Shown here in pieces: positions 25,096 to 32,232 of a DNA stretch of 32,579 bases. The stretch is from the NCBI GenBank assembly GCA_003162425.1, contig PMOK01000090.1:1-32579 (forward strand), given 5' to 3'. Source of the stretch: Bryobacterales bacterium. Lineage in GTDB: Bacteria > Acidobacteriota > Terriglobia > Bryobacterales > Bryobacteraceae. Position 1 is the stretch's first letter. Every line of letters begins with the position of its first letter. Both the position numbers and the translations under genes were made by a program. Under the pieces are notes generated by a model. It was not told where the DNA came from. It made no database searches and saw only the letters and a list, made by a program, of their open reading frames with translations.

Positions 25096-26352
25096 TCAAA
25101 ACGTAAACGCCACTTGCAGGGCCGCCCGCATCCAGGCCTGCTGGAGCCGAGACGTTTCGCGGCCTATTTCGAATTTAAGCGCCACAGACTCCGTCACGTC
25201 GTAGCGTAGTCCGCCGCTAAACACCGTGCGCCACGGCACGTATTGCGGAGCATACTCGCCAACCGACCCTCTGCCGTAAACGTTCACGTAGTCGTAGCGC
25301 GTGTACGGTGTCCAATTCGAACCCACGCGATATCCCAATTGGCTGTAGAATCCCGGTACGTTCCCGTAACCTAACCCTGGCTCGCGGAACCGGGCCAGCA
25401 CTGCTTCGTTCAGGAATTCAAACCGATGCGCCTGGTAGACGGCATGGGCCGTCCAGACGGATCGGGACAAGTTGGATCCCGGGGCGGGCGAGAACTTATC
25501 GTGGTAAGAAGAGAAGCCCATTTGCAGGCCGGGAATGACACGCGGACGCGCGTAAAGGGCCACGTTGACCGCGGCATTCTGCTCCCAATCCAAACCGGTC
25601 CGGCCAGGCTGTGCGTAATTCCGGGAGCTTCCCACCTCGACGACGTAATGCAAGCCCAGATCCCCCGAGGGCACTTTGCCGTTCGCGCTCAGGCCCACGT
25701 TATGCAACGGCAGAAAGCCTCCTTCATCTTCAAACGTGAACAGCATGGGACGCGTCAACGACGTCTGGAGCCAGGAAGCCCGTAGTGTGGTGTTGTAAAA
25801 CCCAATCGCGGTGCGGTAAGAACCAATATCCAGGTTGAGGTAATCGTTAGCCCGGTATTGAAGCAGCAACCGCTCCACATTCACAGGTACGTCAGCCACG
25901 AGAGCCTGGTTGTTGGTTTCGAGCACGGCCTCCACCAACGCAGTGAGCTTGGGCGAGATTCGCGCGGTGGCGAAAAGATCGATCTCTCCCAGGACGAACT
26001 TCTTATCAGACGCGCCGTCCTCGTTTCTCTGGAACCCGGCGTCGGCATAGCCGTGAAAGGTGTACTTACTCGCCTCGGACGGTTCGGGTTCGGGCTGTGG
26101 CGGCTCAGTTGCCACAGCGGTTTCCTGTTTCGGCACGGCTACGGCCGAAGCGGGTTCTGATGGTGCCGGCTGGGCCGGGCTTTGAGCAGCGGCGGTCTGT
26201 TTGAGTGCCGCAACTTCGCGCTCCAATGCCTCCACCCGGGCGATCAGCTTCTGAATAATCTCGTCTTGCCTATCTTGGCCAACAACAGGTCTTGGCACAG
26301 CCCAAAATGACGCCATCGCCAAAACGCATCGAGCTAACGCGGATGCCCTCAC
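25096..26352 (-). CDS. Outer-membrane porin-like protein with coiled-coil N-terminus
   Basis: A 418-residue exported protein. A signal peptide (about 1-25, ending VVGQ) precedes a coiled coil (about 28-55, EIIQKLIARVEALEREVAAL), a Pro/Glu-rich linker (about 56-92) and a beta-barrel region (about 94-418) of alternating aromatic and polar strands that ends in the terminal Phe typical of outer-membrane barrels (VAFTF). The layout recalls phosphate-selective porins with a trimerising N-terminus, though the exact family is uncertain. The start is a GTG; an ATG twelve codons later would shorten the signal peptide. The downstream binding-protein gene begins three bases after the stop. Confidence 0.82.
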   Translation of the reverse strand: MRASALARCVLAMASFWAVPRPVVGQDRQDEIIQKLIARVEALEREVAALKQTAAAQSPAQPAPSEPASAVAVPKQETAVATEPPQPEPEPSEASKYTFHGYADAGFQRNEDGASDKKFVLGEIDLFATARISPKLTALVEAVLETNNQALVADVPVNVERLLLQYRANDYLNLDIGSYRTAIGFYNTTLRASWLQTSLTRPMLFTFEDEGGFLPLHNVGLSANGKVPSGDLGLHYVVEVGSSRNYAQPGRTGLDWEQNAAVNVALYARPRVIPGLQMGFSSYHDKFSPAPGSNLSRSVWTAHAVYQAHRFEFLNEAVLARFREPGLGYGNVPGFYSQLGYRVGSNWTPYTRYDYVNVYGRGSVGEYAPQYVPWRTVFSGGLRYDVTESVALKFEIGRETSRLQQAWMRAALQVAFTF

Positions 26353-26400
26353 GCAGTACTAATCGTCCAGTACCAACGAAGTTTGAGGACTAGAAAGAAG

Positions 26401-26443
26401 AATCCAGAAACCAGAATCCAGGAGTCAGAATGGATTCTGAATT
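26401..26443. repeat. Heptamer array with palindromic end (locus D)
   Basis: Heptamers AATCCAG, AAACCAG, AATCCAG, GAGTCAG run from 26401 to 26428, followed by the palindrome CAGAATGGATTCTG (26426-26439) and an opposing unit CTGAATT (26437-26443). The element lies between the porin gene and the stop codon of the GT4 gene upstream of it. Confidence 0.8.
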
Positions 26444-26449
26444 CTTCTG

Positions 26450-27526
26450 TCAGTGCAGCCGCAGCAGCAGCGCTTCGTATTGCCCTGTCACCGCATCCCA
26501 GCTATACCGTTCCGTCACGCGGGCCATCGCTCGCCGTCCCCATTCGGCTCGCTCTTGGGGCGGCATTTCGACCAGTCCGGCCAACTTCACGGCCAGCTCG
26601 CGCGCCTCAAACGGGATGCCGGCGTCGCCGGCCACTTCGGCATTTTCCGGAGTATTCAAGTACAGCACCAGGGCGCCGCGGCCCATGGCTTCGATCAGCG
26701 CCGGATGCGTGCCTCCAACCTCGGTGGCATGAATGTAGGCGTAACAGTGGGACAGCAGTTCATGATAGCCACGTCCGTAGATCGCGCCCGGCATGACAAT
26801 GCGTGGGTCGTTGGTGGCGCGCACCTTCTGGATGTACTCCTCGGCATAGGGCGCGTCGCCGATCAAAGCTAATTTCAGCGAGGTCGCAACCTGCTCGAAG
26901 GATTCGCGAACCAACAGTGCGTTGTTCTCCGGCTCCATGCGGCTTACGTAGAGAAAGTATTCTCCAGGAGTGAGTCCCAGCGTTCCGAGAACATCGATCT
27001 CGGGAAGCGCACCCACCTCCGCGCCATAAGGTATGAACTCGGATCGTTTCCCGTAGCGCTCCAGATAATACTCCGCAATTTTCCGCGCGTCGGAGATTGC
27101 CACGTTGGGGCACAACGTAGCCAGCCGCTCGGAGATCAGATACCAGCTGCGGGCGAGCCTGTTCCACTTCTTCCGTTTCCGTTCCAGCCCATCGACATTC
27201 AGCGCAACAGGTATCCCGGCCAGCCGTGGCCAAAAAGTAAATATCGCGTTCGCGGCATTGCAGTACAACGCGACGTCCACACGATGAAAGATCAAATGCA
27301 GCGTGGACAAAAAGGTGTGGGCCAGGGTATCGAAGTACTTATGCCGCCAGGTAGGTAAGTAAACGAGCGAGACACCACGATAGCTCTTCTCCGTGTGGCG
27401 CTCGCGGCAATAAACGGTGACCTGATGGCCGCGCTCGACCAAGCGCGTGGACAATTCCTCGGCAAAAGTCTCGAACCCGCCATACCGAGCCGGAATCCCC
27501 CGCGTGCCGAGAATGGCGATGCGCAC
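26450..27526 (-). CDS. GT4-family glycosyltransferase (DUF1972 N-terminus)
   Basis: A 358-residue GT-B enzyme. The N-terminal motif GTRGIPARYGGFETFAEELS is typical of the DUF1972 group of GT4 enzymes, which includes capsule and O-antigen rhamnosyltransferases. The C-terminal nucleotide-sugar domain carries TEVGGTHPALIEAMGRG, with the E-x(9)-E pattern of retaining GT4 enzymes. The start is taken as GTG at 27524-27526, which puts the first beta strand (VRIAILGTRG) at the N-terminus; AGGAGG lies 12 bases upstream. A longer in-frame ATG at 27583 would overlap the preceding gene by 35 bases. It is the last of five glycosyltransferase genes in the same direction. Donor and acceptor are unknown. Confidence 0.88.
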   Translation of the reverse strand: MRIAILGTRGIPARYGGFETFAEELSTRLVERGHQVTVYCRERHTEKSYRGVSLVYLPTWRHKYFDTLAHTFLSTLHLIFHRVDVALYCNAANAIFTFWPRLAGIPVALNVDGLERKRKKWNRLARSWYLISERLATLCPNVAISDARKIAEYYLERYGKRSEFIPYGAEVGALPEIDVLGTLGLTPGEYFLYVSRMEPENNALLVRESFEQVATSLKLALIGDAPYAEEYIQKVRATNDPRIVMPGAIYGRGYHELLSHCYAYIHATEVGGTHPALIEAMGRGALVLYLNTPENAEVAGDAGIPFEARELAVKLAGLVEMPPQERAEWGRRAMARVTERYSWDAVTGQYEALLLRLH

Positions 27527-27538
27527 TGCTTTCTGCCG

Positions 27539-27544
27539 CCTCCT
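27539..27544 (-). promoter_or_regulatory. Ribosome binding site of the GT4 gene
   Basis: AGGAGG on the minus strand, 12 bases before GTG 27526 and just beyond the stop of the preceding glycosyltransferase gene. The spacing is long, so the start choice is probable rather than certain. Confidence 0.45.
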
Positions 27545-27548
27545 GCTC

Positions 27549-28604
27549 TTATCCTCGCGCTGCCTTGGAGCGGGCCATCGCACGCGCCCCCGACTTGCTC
27601 TTGTTCGCCGGGCTGCTCACGGGATCGTAGCGGAACCAGCTCGCAATGTAATCGTCGTCGACGCGCTTACGGCTCATGATTTCCCGCCGCTTCTCCATTA
27701 CGTGCTTCCAATTGCGCGTAATGTACCAGAATGCTTTGAGCGAACTCTGCTCACGCACCAGACAGCAACCCAATACAACCAAATCGCGCGCGGTGATGGA
27801 GAACCAGTTGCGCAGGTAAAGATCGCCGGTCATGTTCTTGATGCGCATCAGGAACCGATTCTTCACCGAGTGCATGTTGATGGCCGGAGGCAGCGCCCGG
27901 CGGTTTCCCGGCAGAACATTGCGCACGTGATACCCGCGGGCATGCGGCGTGTAGATGCAGCGCCAGCCCATTAACTGCGCTCGCCAAGCAACGTCGGCAT
28001 CCTCCCGGTAGACAAAGAAATCGGGATCGAAGAACTCGTCGCCGATCGAGATATCGTCGATCATTGCGCGCCGGTACAGGGCCGCCGCCGCAGTAGCGCC
28101 GAACACATACTCGTGCTGCAGATAATGGCCGTTGTCCACTTCCTGACTGCCGCGATCCAGGTGGCGCAGCATGGGCGTGAAGTAAATACCGGTGGAATCC
28201 ACCAGCGGCTTGTCGGGCAGATCGAAGCTGGCGAGAATGGTGAGCAGTTTTCCGCAAACCGCGCCCACTTGGGGATCAAACTGCCCGCCTTCTACAAGAG
28301 CTTGAATGAAATTGGGCAGCAACAGCACGTCCGGATTAATAGTCAGCACCCAGGTGCCGGTGCCGGCGCGGATGGCTTGGTTCTGTGCGGCGGCGAATCC
28401 GATATTCTCGTCGTTGTAGATGATCTGACAGCGATCCTCGAACTGCTCCAGGATGTCCACGGTGCCATCGGTGGACGCGTTATCGATGACTATTATTTCC
28501 TTGTTGGCGTAGCGCTGCGCTAAGACAGACTCCAGGCATCGCTTGATGAATCGACCGCTGTTGTAAGTGACGATGGTGACGGAAACCCGTTCGTTATCTG
28601 ACAT
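27549..28604 (-). CDS. GT2-family glycosyltransferase (rhamnosyltransferase-like)
   Basis: A 351-residue GT-A enzyme. The nucleotide-binding start VTIVTYNSGRFIKRCLESVL, the motif VIDNASTDGT and the metal-binding region around INPDVLLLP are present, with a second acidic motif in FFVYREDADVAWRAQLMGW. These fit WcaE/RfbN-like GT2 enzymes that add rhamnose or related sugars during O-antigen or exopolysaccharide synthesis; the sugar is not predictable here. The C-terminal 90 residues are basic and may sit on the membrane. It lies 43 bases after the preceding GT2 gene and 22 bases before the GT4 start. No clear Shine-Dalgarno is visible. Confidence 0.9.
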   Translation of the reverse strand: MSDNERVSVTIVTYNSGRFIKRCLESVLAQRYANKEIIVIDNASTDGTVDILEQFEDRCQIIYNDENIGFAAAQNQAIRAGTGTWVLTINPDVLLLPNFIQALVEGGQFDPQVGAVCGKLLTILASFDLPDKPLVDSTGIYFTPMLRHLDRGSQEVDNGHYLQHEYVFGATAAAALYRRAMIDDISIGDEFFDPDFFVYREDADVAWRAQLMGWRCIYTPHARGYHVRNVLPGNRRALPPAINMHSVKNRFLMRIKNMTGDLYLRNWFSITARDLVVLGCCLVREQSSLKAFWYITRNWKHVMEKRREIMSRKRVDDDYIASWFRYDPVSSPANKSKSGARAMARSKAARG

Positions 28605-28647
28605 GTATGTGGGTCGTGTCTCTATTCTTCGCGTTTGTAAGAGCTGT

Positions 28648-29628
28648 TCATCCTGCTGCCTTACTGTAACTACTCGAACATTTCAGTTGGCGAACGTGGC
28701 CGGAAATTAAGCCGAACCCCGCGATTCGCGCTATTTTCGCGTAAACTTGTACCGGCCTAAAGCTGCGGCGTCGAATCATGCCAATAATGGCCCGAACCAA
28801 GGAGCCTAGCACCACTGCGGCGCTCACGCCCCGGTATGCGTACGGCCGGAAGTGCTTAGAGGCGTATCTTAAAAGGCTAACATACCAACATACCTCCCGG
28901 CATCCCCACTCCATACCCGCAATGCTATGGCCACCCTGGTGCCGCGCTGTAATTTCAGGTAGATACTGGATTTTCAATCCGAGTGACCGTGCACGTTTCA
29001 CGAAATCGACATCTTCGAACCAAAGTGGATGAAACTGTGTGTCAAAACCGCCCAGCCGCTGCCACACTTCGCGCCGGAACATCAGGAAGGCGCCGGGGGG
29101 TTGTTCCACTTCGGCGGGTTTGGAGAGGTCCAGGTCAAGACATCGATAGCGGCGGTTGGATGGGTTCCAGGGCAGCAACCGGTTGATACCCAACACTTCA
29201 AATGCGAGGGTCAGGGGCGTTGGAAAGCGCCGAACGGTGAACCCGGTTTGGACTTTACCGTCAGAGTCCACCAGTTTTCCGGTTGCCAGGCCGACGTTTT
29301 CGCCGCCGCACGCATCGGCTAGAGCGTCCACCGGAGTCTGGAGTTCCACGTCGGGGTTCAGCAGCAGGATCATTTCGGTATCGAGCGCAGCCACCCCTTG
29401 ATTGGCCGCACCGGCGAAGCCACGATTGCTCGGGTTGGCAATCAGCTTTACCGACGGTCTACGCCGCACCAGTTCCACGGTGTTGTCCTGGGACGCGTTG
29501 TCGACTACAACGGCTGGTAAATTGGCGCACGAATCCAGACAGCGCTCAATGACCTCACTCGAGTTGTAAGTGACAACAACCACCCCAGTTCGGTTCATGC
29601 CAGTTCGGTTCATGCCGGTTCGGTTCAT
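28648..29628 (-). CDS. GT2-family glycosyltransferase with repeated start region
   Basis: A 326-residue GT-A enzyme. The core begins VVVVTYNSSEVIERCLDSCA, with VVDNASQDNT and LLLNPDVELQ near the nucleotide-binding site and the acceptor-side acidic motif WFEDVDFVKRARSLG. A hydrophobic stretch near 265-285 may bind the membrane. The N-terminus is unusual: three in-frame copies of MNRTG precede the first beta strand, each from a 15-base repeat with its own ATG (29628, 29613, 29598). The outermost ATG overlaps the stop of the upstream GT2 gene as ATGA and is used here. Loss or gain of a copy would keep the frame. Donor sugar unknown. Confidence 0.88.
   Translation of the reverse strand: MNRTGMNRTGMNRTGVVVVTYNSSEVIERCLDSCANLPAVVVDNASQDNTVELVRRRPSVKLIANPSNRGFAGAANQGVAALDTEMILLLNPDVELQTPVDALADACGGENVGLATGKLVDSDGKVQTGFTVRRFPTPLTLAFEVLGINRLLPWNPSNRRYRCLDLDLSKPAEVEQPPGAFLMFRREVWQRLGGFDTQFHPLWFEDVDFVKRARSLGLKIQYLPEITARHQGGHSIAGMEWGCREVCWYVSLLRYASKHFRPYAYRGVSAAVVLGSLVRAIIGMIRRRSFRPVQVYAKIARIAGFGLISGHVRQLKCSSSYSKAAG
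29584..29628 (-). repeat. Three 15-base tandem repeats carrying start codons
   Basis: On the minus strand: ATGAACCGAACCGGC, ATGAACCGAACTGGC, ATGAACCGAACTGGG. They differ at two positions and encode MNRTG three times at the start of a GT2 enzyme. Confidence 0.95.
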
Positions 29629-30599
29629 GTCAGCGCAAAGTATAGTCTCCAGTACAGATCGAAGCCTGTCAACCTTTGAATTTCCCGGATTTCGTTCTCG
29701 CTGTTTTCCACAATGGCGGTGAGGTTGGCCGGGGAATCGCCCCGGGACCGGTGAAAGCGGCGCAGACCATCCAGCTTGCCTTCCAAGTAGGCGAATCCCG
29801 CCCCGTGCCGTAGCGCGACAAGACCCCATAATGTTTGAGCCACAAAAACTGGCCAACCATAGCGTAAGACCCATTTTTTAGGATAGTGTTTCGCCACTAG
29901 AAGCAATTGGTTGCGGGCAATCTTACGTACCGTGGTAGGGTGCCATCGGCCAAGCGTGGCGCTGCCTTCATGGTACGCGACAGCTTCCGGAACGTACAGG
30001 CCCGTAAGGCCGGCTGAGGCGCAGCGGATGCCGAAATCGATGTCCTCCAGGTACGATTCGAACTCCTCATCCAGCAGCCCCACGCGCTGGAACAATTCCG
30101 AGCGAAAGATGGCGGCTGTGAAGGGTGCGAACTGAATCTCGCGGGGCTGGTTCCACAACACCGAATCCGGACGGCCGTGACCGCACCTCCAGGCGCAGGC
30201 CCCCCGGCAGATGGCATCGAACGCGCCCTCGATACGATGGCCGGCTGAGGCGTCCAATAACTTGCCGGCCGCAAACCATGCGTTAGCGGCTTCGGCTTGT
30301 TGCACCAGGTTTCTGAGCCAGTCCTCGCTGGGCGAGACATCGTTGTTCAGGATGGCGATCCAATCCGCGCGCGCGGACTGGATTCCAAGATTCACAGCCC
30401 GGCTGAATCCGGTGTTCGCGCCTAACTCGATCACGTCCGCTCCAGCGCGCTTAGCTACCATCACCGAGTCGTCGCTGCTTCCGTTGTCGACAACAATGAC
30501 GCGGCCGATAGGAAAGGACTGGCCCGGAAGCTTGCTCAGGAGCTTTTGGAGCATAGCGGATCCATTCCAGTTGGGAATAACGATCGACACGCGCTGCAT
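29625..30599 (-). CDS. GT2-family glycosyltransferase
   Basis: A 324-residue GT-A enzyme: MQRVSIVIPNWNGSAMLQKL at the start, VVDNGSSDDS, LNNDVSPSEDW near the metal site and YLEDIDFGIRCASAGL as the later acidic motif. The C-terminal third holds a hydrophobic stretch (WPVFVAQTLWGLVALRHG) that may attach it to the membrane. The start ATG follows GGGG (30607-30610) by seven bases. Directly upstream of that lies hairpin element G, which fills almost the whole gap to the preceding glycosyltransferase gene, so it would be part of the leader or an internal processing site. Its stop overlaps the next GT2 start as ATGA. Confidence 0.9.
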   Translation of the reverse strand: MQRVSIVIPNWNGSAMLQKLLSKLPGQSFPIGRVIVVDNGSSDDSVMVAKRAGADVIELGANTGFSRAVNLGIQSARADWIAILNNDVSPSEDWLRNLVQQAEAANAWFAAGKLLDASAGHRIEGAFDAICRGACAWRCGHGRPDSVLWNQPREIQFAPFTAAIFRSELFQRVGLLDEEFESYLEDIDFGIRCASAGLTGLYVPEAVAYHEGSATLGRWHPTTVRKIARNQLLLVAKHYPKKWVLRYGWPVFVAQTLWGLVALRHGAGFAYLEGKLDGLRRFHRSRGDSPANLTAIVENSENEIREIQRLTGFDLYWRLYFALT

Positions 30600-30610
30600 T
30601 CAGTGACCCC

Positions 30611-30710
30611 CGTAGCGCACGCACTCGTGCGTGCCGCGTTCACACTCATGTGAACGCAAGCTGGTGTTCGCAGGAGCGCGAACACGGCACGCACGAGTGC
30701 GTGCGCTACG
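30611..30710. repeat. Four-hairpin inverted-repeat element G
   Basis: A 100-base element is closed by a perfect 26-bp inverted repeat (30611-30636 with 30685-30710). Serial hairpins: GCACGCA/TGCGTGC with loop CTCG (30617-30634), GCGTTCACA/TGTGAACGC with loop CTCA (30636-30657), GTGTTCGC/GCGAACAC with loop AGGAGC (30664-30685), and GCACGCA/TGCGTGC with loop CGAG (30687-30704). The order and stem sizes parallel element F, but the sequence is unrelated. It occupies nearly all of the 113-base gap between two glycosyltransferase genes. Confidence 0.92.
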
Positions 30711-30712
30711 CG

Positions 30713-31429
30713 TCATCTTCCACTCCGGGTGAAACGCTTCTTCACCAGAAAAAACAAGTTGTTGAATCCGTCCCGCCAGGGATTCAGCTTGATTTCGCCC
30801 AAGCGCGAGGAGTACATGATGGAGATCTCCGTGAAGCGAACCCGCGCGCTCTTGAGAGCCTCGATTTTGATCTCTTCCGAGAACGACATGCCATCCGATT
30901 CCAGATGCATGTCTTTCAAAATCGATCGCCGAAACACCCACATGCCGGACTGCGAGTCGCGCACCCAGCGAAAGTACAGCATGGACATCGCAAGCGAAAG
31001 GACCCAGTTCCCGAATTTATGCTTGAAGCTCATGGCCCGGCGGTCGCGCACCGGAAAACGTGAGGCGTTCAGGAAATCCACGTCCAGATGCAGAAAAGCC
31101 TCAAGCAGATAGGAAATCGCATCGGGTGGGTAGCTGTGATCGCCATCCAGCGTCACAATCAGGTCGCCAGTGGCGGACGCAAAACCGCGCTTGTAGCTCC
31201 GGCCGTAGCCTCGGACCGGCTCGCGAATCACCTCCGCTCCAAACCCGTGCGCCACATCAGACGTACGGTCGGTGGAACCGTTGTCCACTACGATTACCTG
31301 ATCCACGAACTCGGGCATGCGGCTGAGGACGCGCTCGATCCCCTGCTCTTCGTTCAGGCAGGGAATGATTACCGTGATGCTTTGCGATTTATACACAATC
31401 GTCGGTAGGCGCTGGTACCATATTCTCAT
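30713..31429 (-). CDS. GT2 glycosyltransferase, dolichol-phosphate mannosyltransferase-like
   Basis: A 238-residue GT-A enzyme of the DPM1/polyprenyl-phosphate type: TVIIPCLNEEQGIERVLSRM, VVDNGSTDRT, and the metal-binding TLDGDHSYPPDAI. Such enzymes often charge a lipid carrier with a sugar, though many relatives have other roles. It lacks the C-terminal membrane helices found in some members and ends in a basic tail. ATG at 31427-31429 is used; it overlaps the start of the opposing gene (31428) within CATG, an unlikely arrangement, so a GTG start at 31396 (VYKSQSITVIIP) is a realistic alternative. It is the first gene of the leftward glycosyltransferase run. Confidence 0.85.
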   Translation of the reverse strand: MRIWYQRLPTIVYKSQSITVIIPCLNEEQGIERVLSRMPEFVDQVIVVDNGSTDRTSDVAHGFGAEVIREPVRGYGRSYKRGFASATGDLIVTLDGDHSYPPDAISYLLEAFLHLDVDFLNASRFPVRDRRAMSFKHKFGNWVLSLAMSMLYFRWVRDSQSGMWVFRRSILKDMHLESDGMSFSEEIKIEALKSARVRFTEISIMYSSRLGEIKLNPWRDGFNNLFFLVKKRFTRSGR

Positions 31430-31994
31430 GAAGTTGTTTTGTGCCCTCGCGCTCTTGGCTGCCTCTGTTCCCGCGGCGGTGAACCAGCAATTGAAGCAGG
31501 TCAACACGGTCTACATTCTGGGCATGAGCTCCGGCATGGATCAATACCTGGCCAATCGGTTGACCAGGATGGGCGTGTTTCAGGTAGTGACGGACCCAGC
31601 AAAGGCGGACGCTATTATCACGGACCGTTTGGGCGAGCCGTTCGAGGCCAAGCTCAAAGAACTGTATCCTCCGCCGCCTCCGCCGGCTCCTCCCGCCGAA
31701 ACGAAGCCCGTAAAGGATGACAAGGATAGTAAGGCCGCGACGAACAGCTTGCCGGTGAAAGACGATAAAGACAAAAAAGACAAAATGGAGGATGGCGGCA
31801 CCGCTACGCGACTTGGGGGGTTCAACCGCGGGCGGGGAAACATCTTCATCGTGGACCGCAAAAGCCGAAACGTGATTTGGTCCACTTACGAACGCCCCAA
31901 AGATTCAACTCCCGGCGAGCTCAGCAAAACCGCCGAAAAAGTAGTCAAGCGGCTCAAGGACGATTTGAGCGACAAGAAGCCAGTCAGCGAGTAA
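31428..31994 (+). CDS. Secreted hypothetical protein with Pro and Lys/Asp-rich linker
   Basis: A 188-residue exported protein without a recognised family. After the signal peptide (about 1-16) comes a small alpha/beta region (about 25-75, VNTVYILGMSSGMDQYLANR onward, then TDPAKADAIITDRLGE) that looks like a nucleotide- or ligand-binding half-fold and recurs, as I recall, in acidobacterial hypotheticals. A proline run (81-89) and two copies of VKDDKD (95-100 and 110-115) form a flexible linker. The C-terminal part (about 128-180, GNIFIVDRKSRNVIWSTYER) resembles the end of the first domain's sheet. No good Shine-Dalgarno precedes the ATG. Confidence 0.75.
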   Translation: MKLFCALALLAASVPAAVNQQLKQVNTVYILGMSSGMDQYLANRLTRMGVFQVVTDPAKADAIITDRLGEPFEAKLKELYPPPPPPAPPAETKPVKDDKDSKAATNSLPVKDDKDKKDKMEDGGTATRLGGFNRGRGNIFIVDRKSRNVIWSTYERPKDSTPGELSKTAEKVVKRLKDDLSDKKPVSE

Positions 31995-32038
31995 CGTCCG
32001 AGTGTGCGACATAAATGTGGAACCTTTCGAGGGTGTAG

Positions 32039-32126
32039 CCGAGCCGCGACCGGCAGGGAGCGATACCACGAGCGCCGCCAGCTCTGCGTTCGGATAGCGC
32101 TTCCTGCCGGTCGCGGCTCGGTTTTT
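32039..32126 (+). terminator. Terminator-like palindrome of the GGTCGCGGCTCGG family
   Basis: A 24-base arm (32039-32062) pairs with 32098-32121 with one mismatch; the right arm contains GCCGGTCGCGGCTCGG and is followed by TTTTT (32122-32126). It lies 44 bases after the stop of the secreted protein gene. An outer pair, GCGACATAAA (32006-32015) with TTTATGTCGC (32152-32161), makes a nested palindrome of about 160 bases. The 35-base loop is longer than in a standard intrinsic terminator. Confidence 0.6.
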
Positions 32127-32173
32127 CGTACGTTCCTACATGCTTTCCATTTTTATGTCGCGCACCCGTAACG

Positions 32174-32194
32174 TCCCCAGTCCCCAGCCCCTAG
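32174..32194 (+). repeat. Short heptamer array (locus E)
   Basis: Three units, TCCCCAG, TCCCCAG, CCCCTAG, in the leader region of the oxidoreductase gene. The period of seven and the AG ending match the other arrays. Confidence 0.6.
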
Positions 32195-32232
32195 CCACAC
32201 CTCTGCTAGACTCGGTGGTTTAGAGGAGTCGC

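Noticed and set aside
30713..31507. A longer N-terminus of the DPM-like glycosyltransferase, starting at 31507
   Set aside because: It would run 80 bases into the signal-peptide region of the opposing gene and adds residues unlike the family.
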